Source: a virus. Taken from it: a stretch of DNA of 27,045 nt. This document shows, piece after piece, positions 1 to 7,785 of the stretch (positions are counted from its first letter, which is position 1; each line of letters opens with the position of its first letter). The notes beneath the pieces were generated by a model that was not told where the DNA came from, did no database searches, and saw only the letters and a list, made by a program, of their open reading frames with translations. The stretch covers positions 1-27,045 of the IMG/VR virus record IMGVR_UViG_3300046001_001259. The stretch is one strand, 5' to 3'. The translations under genes were made by a program, and so were the position numbers.

Positions 1-1
1 G

Positions 2-214
2 AGAAGTGTATTCTATTTTACTTTAACCTGGAATGATCCCTATGTTGATCCAATGCCAGGAGCACCTCCTTTACCAGAAGACATTGTTGACGGAACATTG
101 AGCTATTCTGTTGAAATAACCTTTCCAACAGGCGGCCACGCACTTACTCCTAGCGGTACCTGGACCAGCTATACTTATTCTAGTTACTCAGCAGGCGCTA
201 TAACAGGCGGATAA
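2..214 (+). CDS. C-terminal part of an upstream (probably virion structural) protein
   Basis: The frame beginning at base 2 is open from the window edge to a TAA at 212-214, giving the last 70 residues of a protein whose start lies outside the window. The segment is rich in Thr, Ser, Tyr, Gly and Pro, and ends in a Ser/Tyr/Gly-rich tail (SSYSAGAITGG). It looks like beta-rich tail or baseplate material, but no family is recognised. Its position just before the small phage gene at 272 and the sugar operon would suit a tail-fibre or baseplate region. The virion assignment is inference from composition and context only; the coding frame itself is secure. Confidence 0.6.
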   Translation, partial: RSVFYFTLTWNDPYVDPMPGAPPLPEDIVDGTLSYSVEITFPTGGHALTPSGTWTSYTYSSYSAGAITGG

Positions 215-232
215 TATTTTGAACTCCTAGAC

Positions 233-261
233 TAGCTGGTAAATAAACAGCTATGTTTATT
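233..261 (+). promoter_or_regulatory. Two mutually exclusive hairpins with a late-promoter-like octamer
   Basis: TAGCTG (233-238) pairs with CAGCTA (248-253). AATAAAC (242-248) pairs with GTTTATT (255-261). Both cannot form at once because the second stem begins inside the loop of the first. GGTAAATA (238-245) is one base from the T4-type late promoter NATAAATA and would place a start site near 252, ahead of the GGAG ribosome site at 263-266 of the 272 gene. The pairing is directly visible. A promoter or attenuator role is inference, and neither stem is a convincing terminator because both are short. Confidence 0.3.
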
Positions 262-271
262 CGGAGACCCA

Positions 272-622
272 ATGGACGACAGATTATCTAAGGCTCTTGA
301 GTTTGCCAATTATCGTCAAACTCTAGCTATCCAGAGAAAAACCCTTAAAGAAAAAATTGCTGCAAAGCTAACCTACGGCCATGCTGGCGGGCTATTCAAA
401 ATCAATCGTGAGCTCATTGTATTTGTACAAATGCTGATTGATCAAGGCCGTACGGAAAATGTACCCTTTGTTGACGAAAATGGAAATCCGGTACTCGTAG
501 CTGACCTACACTCTTTTAAAGATGAAATCATAGACAGGTACTTTACCGCTACCTATGAATACTATGAAGACTATCAAAAGATTAAATCTAGTAGAACAGT
601 TGAAAAGTTATTGGATGTATGA
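272..622 (+). CDS. Small conserved marine-myophage protein, unknown function
   Basis: A 116-residue protein starting at ATG 272 after GGAG at 263-266. The N-terminal half is helical and basic (RKTLKEKIAAK, around 22-32). The C-terminal third is rich in Tyr and acidic residues (YEYYEDYQKI) and ends in a basic helix. It has no signal peptide or membrane segment. It resembles small proteins of about this length that recur next to tail-fibre regions of marine T4-like phages; this is from memory and not checked. The stop codon overlaps the next gene's start (ATGA at 619-622), so it leads the sugar operon. No enzymatic motif is visible and no function is proposed. Confidence 0.75.
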   Translation: MDDRLSKALEFANYRQTLAIQRKTLKEKIAAKLTYGHAGGLFKINRELIVFVQMLIDQGRTENVPFVDENGNPVLVADLHSFKDEIIDRYFTATYEYYEDYQKIKSSRTVEKLLDV

Positions 623-1479
623 CTCGAGGCGTATTAATATTTGCTCACAACAGCCCTGATATTGATTACGGTCTAATGGCCACAATTGCAGGAGGACTTG
701 CCAAAAAGAATCTAGATGTTCCTGTGAGTCTTGTAACTGACTTAGGTACACTAGACTGGTTGCGAGAGTCCGGTACATTGGTCAAAGCACAGGCAGTATT
801 TGATCAAATTATACAAGTGACTAGACCTTACACTAAGAATGTGAGAAATTTGCATGACGGATTTGAAAGCAAAGTTATTCCATTTGTAAATTCAAATAGA
901 TACAGCGTGTGGGAACTTAGCCCTTACGATCAAACACTGTTGATAGACAGCGACTATCTAATCTTTTCCAACAAGTTAAATGAGTATTGGTCAGTAGATG
1001 CCCCAGTAATGATGGGGCACAGTATGACAGACCTTACTGGAGAGCGTGGCGGCATTCTTGACAGTCGTGTAAGTGAAACCGGCGTACACATGTTCTGGGC
1101 TACAACAGTGATGTTTGACAAGAGCTCCGAAAGCGAATTCTTTTTTAAACTAGTAGACTTTGTCAAAGACAATTATGTCTACTATGCAGATCTATTCCGT
1201 TTCAATCCCAAACAGTTCAGAAACGACATTGCCTTCAGTGTTGCTAAACATATTATGAATGGATTTGAAACTGAGTTTGCCTACACACTTCCTCCCATTC
1301 TAACAGTCTTTGACAAAGACATTTTACACAATGTTGAACAAGATAGACTGACATTCCTAGTCAGTCAGCCACACGATGTTGCAGGTTTTTGGGCTGCTAC
1401 AACCAAGGGTACTGATGTTCATATTATGAATAAACAAAGCATAATCAGAAACGCCCACAGTCTTCTGGAATTAATATGA
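619..1479 (+). CDS. GT-A fold glycosyltransferase, GT8-like
   Basis: A 286-residue protein. It opens with a strand typical of nucleotide-binding GT-A folds (GVLIFAHNSPDIDYG, 4-18). It carries a DXD-type metal and nucleotide-sugar motif, DSD at 110-112, after a hydrophobic strand (QTLLIDSDYLIF). This layout fits glycogenin/GT8-like transferases, which use a divalent metal to bind a nucleotide-diphosphate sugar. The next gene is a paralogue with the same opening and spacing. It overlaps both neighbours by ATGA and lies at the head of the sugar operon. Donor and acceptor are unknown. The fold is well supported by the opening strand plus DXD; the GT8 label is by resemblance only. Confidence 0.65.
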   Translation: MTRGVLIFAHNSPDIDYGLMATIAGGLAKKNLDVPVSLVTDLGTLDWLRESGTLVKAQAVFDQIIQVTRPYTKNVRNLHDGFESKVIPFVNSNRYSVWELSPYDQTLLIDSDYLIFSNKLNEYWSVDAPVMMGHSMTDLTGERGGILDSRVSETGVHMFWATTVMFDKSSESEFFFKLVDFVKDNYVYYADLFRFNPKQFRNDIAFSVAKHIMNGFETEFAYTLPPILTVFDKDILHNVEQDRLTFLVSQPHDVAGFWAATTKGTDVHIMNKQSIIRNAHSLLELI

Positions 1480-2312
1480 ACTTTGGATATCTAATATTTG
1501 TAGCAGCCCATCCCGATATAGACTATCTTAAATTGGCCTATGCTTTAGCTCTGAGCATTAAGAATACACAGAAACCGGGCTATGATCGAGTAGCACTGAT
1601 AATCAATGACAAGTCAGCAGTTGATACATTAAAAAGCCCCTGGGTGTTTGACAAAGTTATAGAGTGGCCAGAACAAAAGTTCTGGGACGGCCGATCGTGG
1701 ATGGACGAAATAACACCGTGGGAACACACAGTTTGCCTAGATGCCGACATGTTGTTTCTTAGAGATTACAGCCACTGGATTGACTACTTTGTAGAAAACA
1801 CAGAAGTATATGTGGCTAATCGTGCATTTACATTTAGAGGTGAGGTAGTTACCAGTGATACTTATCGTAGAGCATTTACCAAAAACGATTTGCCCAACTT
1901 ATATTCAATGTGGACTTTCTTTAAGAAAGATAGCGGTAAAGAATTCTTTGAACTTGCTCGTCAGATTTTTATTAATCCACAGGAATTTAAAAATCTGTAT
2001 CTAAGCAATCATGTTCCTAAAGTTATAGGCACAGACGAAGCGTTTGCACTAGCGGCCAAGTTGTTAGACATTGACAGTGAAATTGCCTACCCTTTAGATT
2101 TTCCTAGACTAGTACACCTAAAGCCTAGGGTGCAGAATTGGCCCTGGGATGCAGAGCGTGTGACTGACCAAGCAGGATTTTATCTCAAAGGCGACGGTAG
2201 TTTAAAGATTGGAAATTATCAACAGACCGACATTGTGCATTATGTTGAAAAAGACATAATTACAGATGAGTTGGTTAGTATGTTAGAGGAGATAGCATGG
2301 AAGAAAAACTAG
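1476..2312 (+). CDS. GT-A fold glycosyltransferase, paralogue of the 619 gene
   Basis: A 278-residue protein opening with GYLIFVAAHPDIDYLKLAYA, closely parallel to the start of the preceding protein, with DAD at 89-91 after VCL as the likely DXD metal site. A Trp-rich stretch (FWDGRSWMDEITPWEH, 69-84) precedes the DXD. The pair probably arose by tandem duplication and then diverged, which suggests two successive transfers or two acceptors rather than redundancy. The start is ATG 1476 in an ATGA overlap with the previous stop. The end overlaps the next gene by 16 bases. Substrate is unknown. Confidence 0.65.
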   Translation: MNFGYLIFVAAHPDIDYLKLAYALALSIKNTQKPGYDRVALIINDKSAVDTLKSPWVFDKVIEWPEQKFWDGRSWMDEITPWEHTVCLDADMLFLRDYSHWIDYFVENTEVYVANRAFTFRGEVVTSDTYRRAFTKNDLPNLYSMWTFFKKDSGKEFFELARQIFINPQEFKNLYLSNHVPKVIGTDEAFALAAKLLDIDSEIAYPLDFPRLVHLKPRVQNWPWDAERVTDQAGFYLKGDGSLKIGNYQQTDIVHYVEKDIITDELVSMLEEIAWKKN

Positions 2313-2899
2313 ACCTTGCTCCCTTTGACGAGTGGATAAAAACACTTGAAGTTCCCGAAGAGACCTACTTCTTTGAGTTCGACACTGAAGGCAATGTCGT
2401 CGCACTTCATCCCGGACCAGCAGTTGATCATATTAAAAATAAAATACAAGTTGATCTTGATGTTGCGTTGGGTATATATGAGCGCGGAGAAACTCTACGG
2501 CACTATAAAGTGGATGTGATTTCGGGTAGAGTTATAAAAGTAAATCTTGCCAGCATCACTGGTCTTACTAAAATAGACGATGTCTTGCATAGAGTTGTTG
2601 ACAAGAAGTGGAGCAAAGTTGCTAAACCTGATGTCAGCATAGAATATTCTAGAGAAGACGCTCTATTGACATTTAAGATTAATCCTTTACTGAAAACTAT
2701 AGAATGGCAAGGTGATCAAGACATGGTATTTTTAATAACAGAATACAACGATCCTAATGTATTACAAGAAATGATCAGCTTCAATGTCAACGAACTGGTA
2801 AAATACCCACAGCGGTTTACACTGGTGCTTCCAGAAAAGTTTAGCATTTACACACGAAGAATTTTTGACAAGTATACCTATGAAGACACTAGAGCTTGA
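2297..2899 (+). CDS. Unknown protein inside the sugar operon
   Basis: A 200-residue protein starting at ATG 2297, with a good ribosome site (GAGGAG, 2285-2290) inside the end of the previous gene. It looks mixed alpha/beta and acidic, without Cys clusters, DXD or membrane segments. The middle (LRHYKVDVISGRVIKVNL, around 67-84) looks beta-rich. I do not recognise a family. Because it lies between transferases and is translationally coupled to them, an accessory or acceptor-binding role is possible, but a virion protein that receives the sugar is equally possible. Coding is well supported by overlap with both neighbours and an undisturbed 200-codon frame. Confidence 0.65.
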   Translation: MEEKLDLAPFDEWIKTLEVPEETYFFEFDTEGNVVALHPGPAVDHIKNKIQVDLDVALGIYERGETLRHYKVDVISGRVIKVNLASITGLTKIDDVLHRVVDKKWSKVAKPDVSIEYSREDALLTFKINPLLKTIEWQGDQDMVFLITEYNDPNVLQEMISFNVNELVKYPQRFTLVLPEKFSIYTRRIFDKYTYEDTRA

Positions 2900-3758
2900 T
2901 ATTGTTTTTTTAAGTTATGATGAGCCTAATGCTGACCAGCACTATGCTGACCTATGCAATAAGGTGCCATGGGCCAAGCGTGTTCACGGTGTTAAAGGCA
3001 GTGATGCTGCCCACAAAGCCGCAGCAGAACTCAGCGAAACAGATTGGGTTATCACGGTGGACGCAGACAATATTGTGGACAATAGATTTTTCAATCTAGG
3101 ATTTGATCCCGACAACAAGGACATACAGGTCTACAGTTGGTTGGCTAGAAATCGTATCAACGGATTGTTATATGGCAACGGTGGCCTAAAAATATGGCGC
3201 AAAGATTTCATCCTCAACATGAAGAGTCATGAGGCCAGCGACAACGATCGTGCGCAAGTAGACTTCTGTTGGGAAGATGGTTATAAACAGTTTGCCGAAT
3301 GTTACAGTGAAACAGTTATCACTGGAAGTCCATTTCAAGCATGGCGAGCAGGATTCCGCGAAGGCGTTAAAATGACTCTGCTTGACGGAGTTCGTATTCC
3401 AGCTGACGAGATTAAAGAACGCATCTGGTGGCATAATCTACATAGACTTAAAGTTTGGAGCACCGTTGGCGCACACGAAGAAAACGGCCTATATGCAGTC
3501 TATGGTGCAAGACTAGGTCAATGGATGACCAATTGTACTGATTGGAACTATGTAGATGTTAGAGACTTTGAAATCTTAAAAAACATCTACAATGAAAATG
3601 TCAATCATACCAATCTAGAACACGACATACAGGATCTAGGCTATCACATTAAACGAGGTATGGGATTTGATTATCCTTACCTAGATGCAGATCAAAGCAA
3701 GTATACTCTAGACCTTTACGAAGAAACAATTAAACTTACTAACACCTACCTAAGATGA
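2880..3758 (+). CDS. GT2-like glycosyltransferase
   Basis: From ATG 2880 the protein has 292 residues. A TTG at 2865, with a weak GAAGA upstream, would add five residues, and the start is uncertain between the two. It opens with LDIVFLSYDEPNADQHY and carries DAD (61-63, after WVITV) as the DXD motif. It continues with NGGLKIWRKDF, a glycine-rich turn also seen in its relative. This is the arrangement of metal-dependent GT-A (GT2-like) transferases. The last unit of the next gene is clearly homologous (RVHGVKG, DAD, YGxGGxK all shared). Donor and acceptor are unknown. It overlaps the previous gene by 20 bases and the next by 4 (ATGA). Confidence 0.6.
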   Translation: MKTLELDIVFLSYDEPNADQHYADLCNKVPWAKRVHGVKGSDAAHKAAAELSETDWVITVDADNIVDNRFFNLGFDPDNKDIQVYSWLARNRINGLLYGNGGLKIWRKDFILNMKSHEASDNDRAQVDFCWEDGYKQFAECYSETVITGSPFQAWRAGFREGVKMTLLDGVRIPADEIKERIWWHNLHRLKVWSTVGAHEENGLYAVYGARLGQWMTNCTDWNYVDVRDFEILKNIYNENVNHTNLEHDIQDLGYHIKRGMGFDYPYLDADQSKYTLDLYEETIKLTNTYLR

Positions 3759-5149
3759 TCTACGATATTTTTTATGTAAGCAAAGAAAAGATTAGCGATA
3801 TTGAATGGCAGCAATTTCGTAACCGATTCCCGTCTGCTCAAAAAATTGAAAATGTAAAAACCATAGACGATGTAAAGAAAAAATCATTTACAAAATTCTT
3901 TTGGCTTGTTTGGGACGATGTTGTAATTGCAGATAATTTTACATTTGATTATCGCGTAGAAAAATGGGATGAAGATTATGTCCATGTGTTTAAGAACAGT
4001 TGTAATGGCGCGGAATCCTACATCTCTGGAATAACATTGATTCCTAAAAAAGCAACTATACTTAAAAAAGAATTTGATTTTAAATTCTATGTAAACAAAA
4101 AAGAAACAGGTATAGTAGCCAGTAAGTTTCAATATCCTATTAGACATATTGATAGCTATGAGCAATACCTCAAGATAGTCAATGAAGAATCTAAGTCAAT
4201 GTTTTGGTGTGTGCGTAACGATATTAATTTAATCAACAACAATATCTTTGATTTATATTTTGACCCGTTAGATGGAAAGTACGATTACGATCGCAGTATA
4301 AATCATGTGTTTAAAAACGGAGAGTCATTTGACGGACTCATGCTGGCCAGTAAAGATAAAATTTTAATGGAAAAAGAATTCAAGTATAGATTTCCTATAG
4401 AAAAAAAAGAATGGGATATTGTTGCCAGCAAACCTAAACCTTATGATGTTGTGTTTATAAGTTACAACGAATCTAATGCAGATGCAAACTACGAAAAGTT
4501 AAAATTAAAAAGACCAGATGCTAAAAGAGTACACGGTGTAAAAGGTATACACAATGCTCATCTAGCTGCTGCCGAATCAGTCACAACAGAAATGTTTTGG
4601 GTAGTAGATGCCGACGCTGAGCTAGTTGATGACTTTAATTTTGAAATAGAATATATTCCTCATTATGATGCTGGAAATAGATTAGAACAAACATCAATGG
4701 TACATGTATGGGCTAGTCAAAATCCAATTAATGATCTTGTTTACGGCTACGGCGGAGTTAAATTATTGCCAACAAAATTAACCTTAGAAATGGATACTGA
4801 GTCAGTAGATATGACGACCAGCATCAGTAAAAAATTTAAAGCGGTTAATCAAATTAGCAACATTTCTGCTTTTAATGTTGACGAGTTTAGCACATGGCGT
4901 AGCGCATTTAGAGAATGTGTTAAATTATCTACCAAAGTTATTAATGAACAATACGATGAAGAAACTGAAAATAGATTATTTTTATGGTGTGTGGTTGGAG
5001 AAACTCGACCATTTGGAAAATATGCAATTGACGGCGCAGTTGCAGGAAAAAAATACGGCGAGGCAAATATCAACGACTTTGATTCTTTAAGAAAAATTAA
5101 TGATTACACTTGGATATTAGAACAATTTAACAAAGCATACAATGAATAA
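3755..5149 (+). CDS. Triple-unit GT2-like protein with only the last DXD intact
   Basis: A 464-residue protein made of three related units, read by eye at about 1-120, 121-225 and 226-464. Corresponding motifs are FFWLVWDDV (48-56), MFWCVRNDI (149-157) and MFWVVDADA (280-288), followed by VHVFKN, NHVFKN and VHVWAS. The third unit has DAD at 285-287 and matches the preceding gene along its length. The first two have WDD and RND at the DXD position and lack the C-terminal part, so they probably do not catalyse transfer; acceptor binding or assembly is possible. The first half is Lys- and Asn-rich and visibly more A-rich than the 2880 gene, which hints at a different history. The start is in an ATGA overlap. 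Confidence 0.65.
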   Translation: MIYDIFYVSKEKISDIEWQQFRNRFPSAQKIENVKTIDDVKKKSFTKFFWLVWDDVVIADNFTFDYRVEKWDEDYVHVFKNSCNGAESYISGITLIPKKATILKKEFDFKFYVNKKETGIVASKFQYPIRHIDSYEQYLKIVNEESKSMFWCVRNDINLINNNIFDLYFDPLDGKYDYDRSINHVFKNGESFDGLMLASKDKILMEKEFKYRFPIEKKEWDIVASKPKPYDVVFISYNESNADANYEKLKLKRPDAKRVHGVKGIHNAHLAAAESVTTEMFWVVDADAELVDDFNFEIEYIPHYDAGNRLEQTSMVHVWASQNPINDLVYGYGGVKLLPTKLTLEMDTESVDMTTSISKKFKAVNQISNISAFNVDEFSTWRSAFRECVKLSTKVINEQYDEETENRLFLWCVVGETRPFGKYAIDGAVAGKKYGEANINDFDSLRKINDYTWILEQFNKAYNE

Positions 5150-6500
5150 TCTTGAAACAATTAAAAAATTCATTCCTATAATGAATGAAATTTCGCCTAC
5201 ATTCTGCATGGCCAAATGGCATCACACCACTATCTATTTGCAAACGGGAGAAACGCATAGTTGTTATCATCCTAGACCACACAAAATTTCGTTAGACGAA
5301 ATTGCTATAGATCCTAGCGCCCTGCACAACACAGAACAAAAAAAACTAGAAAGACTAGAAATGTTAAATGGCGGAAAGCCTAGTGGATGTCAGTACTGCT
5401 GGAATATTGAAGCAATGGGCGAGGATTATGTTAGCGACCGCAAAGAGCGCAACAGCACAATATATAGAGCCGATAGATTTGAACAGATTAAAAGTGGCCC
5501 ATGGGATCAAAACATAAATCCTGAATACATTGAAATTAGCTTCGGCAATGAATGTAATTTCAAATGCGGATACTGCCATCCTAAACATAGCAGCGCCTAT
5601 CATAAAGAAATTAAAATGCACGGGCCTTATACTGCTGTGAATAATCATCGAAACGACATAGATTGGTTTAAAGTCTACGAAGAAGAAACCAATCCTTATG
5701 TTGAAGCATGGTGGAAGTGGTGGCCAGAAGTTAGCAAAACTCTAAATATTCTACGCATCACAGGCGGCGAGCCATTGCTACAAGCTAGTACATGGAGGCT
5801 ATTAGAAGACCTAGACAAAAATCCTCTACCCAACTTAGAACTAAACATCAATAGTAATTTTGGTGTAAAGCCTATTCTAGTCGATAGACTAGTAGAGCGT
5901 ATTAATAAGTTACTTGTAGAAAAAAAGATCAAAAAGTTTAAAATGTTTACTAGTATGGATACTTGGGGACCACAAGCAGAATACATCCGTACAGGATTGG
6001 ATTTAGAACTATGGGAAAGAAATCTTAAAAAATACTTAGCAGACACTGATTTGTCGATAACTTTTATGGTTACATTTAATATTCTCACAGTTACTAATTT
6101 TCAAACATTGTTAGAAAAAATATTAGAGTGGAGGAAAGAATACCCATTCAATACAGATTATCGTGTAAAATTTGATACCCCTTATCTTAAAGAACCACTA
6201 CAATACGACATGAATATACTTCCTAAAGAAGAGTTTATGCCATACATGCATAAGCATCTTGAATTTATTAAAGAAAATGTTAATGATAAGAATCTTAATA
6301 AATTCACAAGTTTAGAATATGAACGATTTAGACGTGTAGTTGACTATATGGAAACTACACACTATTCAAAAGATAAAATTAAAGAAGGTCGAAAAGATTT
6401 TTATAATTGGTTTACAGAATATGATCGTAGAAGATCAGTAGATTTTGTTACTACATTTCCTACAATGGTAGATTTTTATAATAGATGTAAAGATGAATAA
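5142..6500 (+). CDS. Radical SAM protein with N-terminal auxiliary Cys region
   Basis: A 452-residue protein. The canonical radical SAM cluster motif is C138-x3-C142-x2-C145 (CNFKCGYC), followed by ITGGEPLL (206-213), the SAM-binding GGEP loop. The core should bind a 4Fe-4S cluster and cleave S-adenosylmethionine. An N-terminal region of about 125 residues adds C22, C41, C83 and C86 (GCQYC), which could hold a second cluster, as in SPASM or twitch proteins but on the opposite side of the core. The protein resembles uncharacterised radical SAM proteins of marine phages. Within this operon it could modify a sugar (dehydration, epimerisation) or a peptide; the sequence does not decide. It overlaps the neighbours by 8 bases at each end. 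Confidence 0.8.
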   Translation: MNNLETIKKFIPIMNEISPTFCMAKWHHTTIYLQTGETHSCYHPRPHKISLDEIAIDPSALHNTEQKKLERLEMLNGGKPSGCQYCWNIEAMGEDYVSDRKERNSTIYRADRFEQIKSGPWDQNINPEYIEISFGNECNFKCGYCHPKHSSAYHKEIKMHGPYTAVNNHRNDIDWFKVYEEETNPYVEAWWKWWPEVSKTLNILRITGGEPLLQASTWRLLEDLDKNPLPNLELNINSNFGVKPILVDRLVERINKLLVEKKIKKFKMFTSMDTWGPQAEYIRTGLDLELWERNLKKYLADTDLSITFMVTFNILTVTNFQTLLEKILEWRKEYPFNTDYRVKFDTPYLKEPLQYDMNILPKEEFMPYMHKHLEFIKENVNDKNLNKFTSLEYERFRRVVDYMETTHYSKDKIKEGRKDFYNWFTEYDRRRSVDFVTTFPTMVDFYNRCKDE

Positions 6501-7785
6501 AAAAATTAATTTAGCCTACGAATGGATAGGCCCAACCGGACCGTTGACAAACAATAGAATGCCTACATTAGCTGACCTAATGACTGCATCAGTAGACTAT
6601 CACTTTCCGCAGTTAAAAGGCGATCTATTTCAAAAGCCACATTTTCATTCTAGGATAGTCGACTCTAGGATTGTGTCTACTTATAAACTTCCTCAAGAAA
6701 TATTCTTGTATGAATTAAATTGGAATACCTTTCATTACAGAGATAAGTTTCATAACTTTCATAGTGCAGACGGACTTTTTGATGACAATCAAATTGATAT
6801 CAAAGTACTAAACAGAGTGCAAAACAAGACAGCTTATTTTCTTGTAACGCTGTTCTATGAAGGGTACATGGATGACGAATTTTTAAACCATCTATCAGAT
6901 TACTTTACATCTAAAGGCTTGTCGCTAACACAGGTAATTTATCTAACTAACTGTTACAATGGTAAAGAAGTATATGAAGATTATTGCAGGCGCAATCATA
7001 AATTGCCAGAAATGCAAATGGAATACTTTCCTGTGTTTAGAATTGACCGATGTAATATCCAACAGGCAATTGCAGAGTCTGTAAACTCAACATATCGACC
7101 GGGTCCTCGCAAAAAAACATTCTTGTGCTTTAATAGACGATATAATGATCATAGATTGATGTTGTACTTGGCAATAGTACAACGTGGCCTAATTGATCAG
7201 TGTTATTACAGCATGGATAAAACTCAGCCCGAATCCACTAGAACATTTGTTGAAAATTGCAAATACTTAATAAGTAGATTCCCTGACATGGGATTAACCA
7301 GCACCGATGTGTTGGTCGCGGATAAGTTATTGCCTTTGGTATTAGACAATCCTAATTTTAGTCAATATCCCATGGAGCACAGTGTTGATCCAGTTAAACA
7401 CTTATATGATAATTCTCTAGTTAATATTGTTACTGAAACATATTTCTTTAATAACATTATTCACATTACAGAAAAGACCTACAAGCCAATTGCTTTTATG
7501 CAGCCCTTTATATTGTTAGGTGCCGCTCGAAGTCTACAGCATGTTAAAGATATGGGATTTAAAACATTTGGAGAATTCTGGGATGAAACCTACGATCTAG
7601 AATTAGATGACAAACAACGTTTTAATAAGATAATAGCAGTAATAGAATCTATAGCTAAGTGGACAGAACAACAGCGAATAGAGTTTACTGTTAGAGTTAA
7701 AGATATCATTGACTACAATGTCAATCATTTAAATACAATGCAAGATATTGAAATTGAAAATTTGGTGAAAAAATATGGAACATAA
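6493..7785 (+). CDS. Putative GT-B-like transferase, family shared with 7775 and 11161
   Basis: A 430-residue protein. A conserved core begins with FNRRYNDHRLMLYLA (213-227) and ends with HITEKTYKPIAFMQPF (324-339), then a GF-TF turn and an acidic ETYD (365-368). The same ordered motifs appear in the C-terminal half of the 7775 protein and in the 11161 protein. The TEKT-KP-PF segment is reminiscent of the donor-binding SEK/TEK region of GT10 fucosyltransferases, where a Glu-Lys pair contacts GDP-fucose. That resemblance is weak and is offered as a hypothesis. The N-terminal 200 residues are not shared clearly and may define the acceptor. It overlaps the previous gene by 8 bases and the next by 11. 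Confidence 0.5.
   Translation: MNKKINLAYEWIGPTGPLTNNRMPTLADLMTASVDYHFPQLKGDLFQKPHFHSRIVDSRIVSTYKLPQEIFLYELNWNTFHYRDKFHNFHSADGLFDDNQIDIKVLNRVQNKTAYFLVTLFYEGYMDDEFLNHLSDYFTSKGLSLTQVIYLTNCYNGKEVYEDYCRRNHKLPEMQMEYFPVFRIDRCNIQQAIAESVNSTYRPGPRKKTFLCFNRRYNDHRLMLYLAIVQRGLIDQCYYSMDKTQPESTRTFVENCKYLISRFPDMGLTSTDVLVADKLLPLVLDNPNFSQYPMEHSVDPVKHLYDNSLVNIVTETYFFNNIIHITEKTYKPIAFMQPFILLGAARSLQHVKDMGFKTFGEFWDETYDLELDDKQRFNKIIAVIESIAKWTEQQRIEFTVRVKDIIDYNVNHLNTMQDIEIENLVKKYGT

Noticed and set aside
954-1172. 72-codon open frame on the - strand
   Set aside because: It lies wholly inside the 619 transferase gene, has no ribosome site or family look, and disturbs the operon layout.
3884-4165. 93-codon open frame on the - strand
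   Set aside because: It is opposite the first units of the 3755 protein, and its Phe/Ile-rich product is the reverse reading of an A-rich Lys/Asn-coding strand.
5696-6088. 130-codon open frame on the - strand
   Set aside because: It is antisense to the radical SAM gene across the GGEP region; Ser/Leu-rich product without motif.
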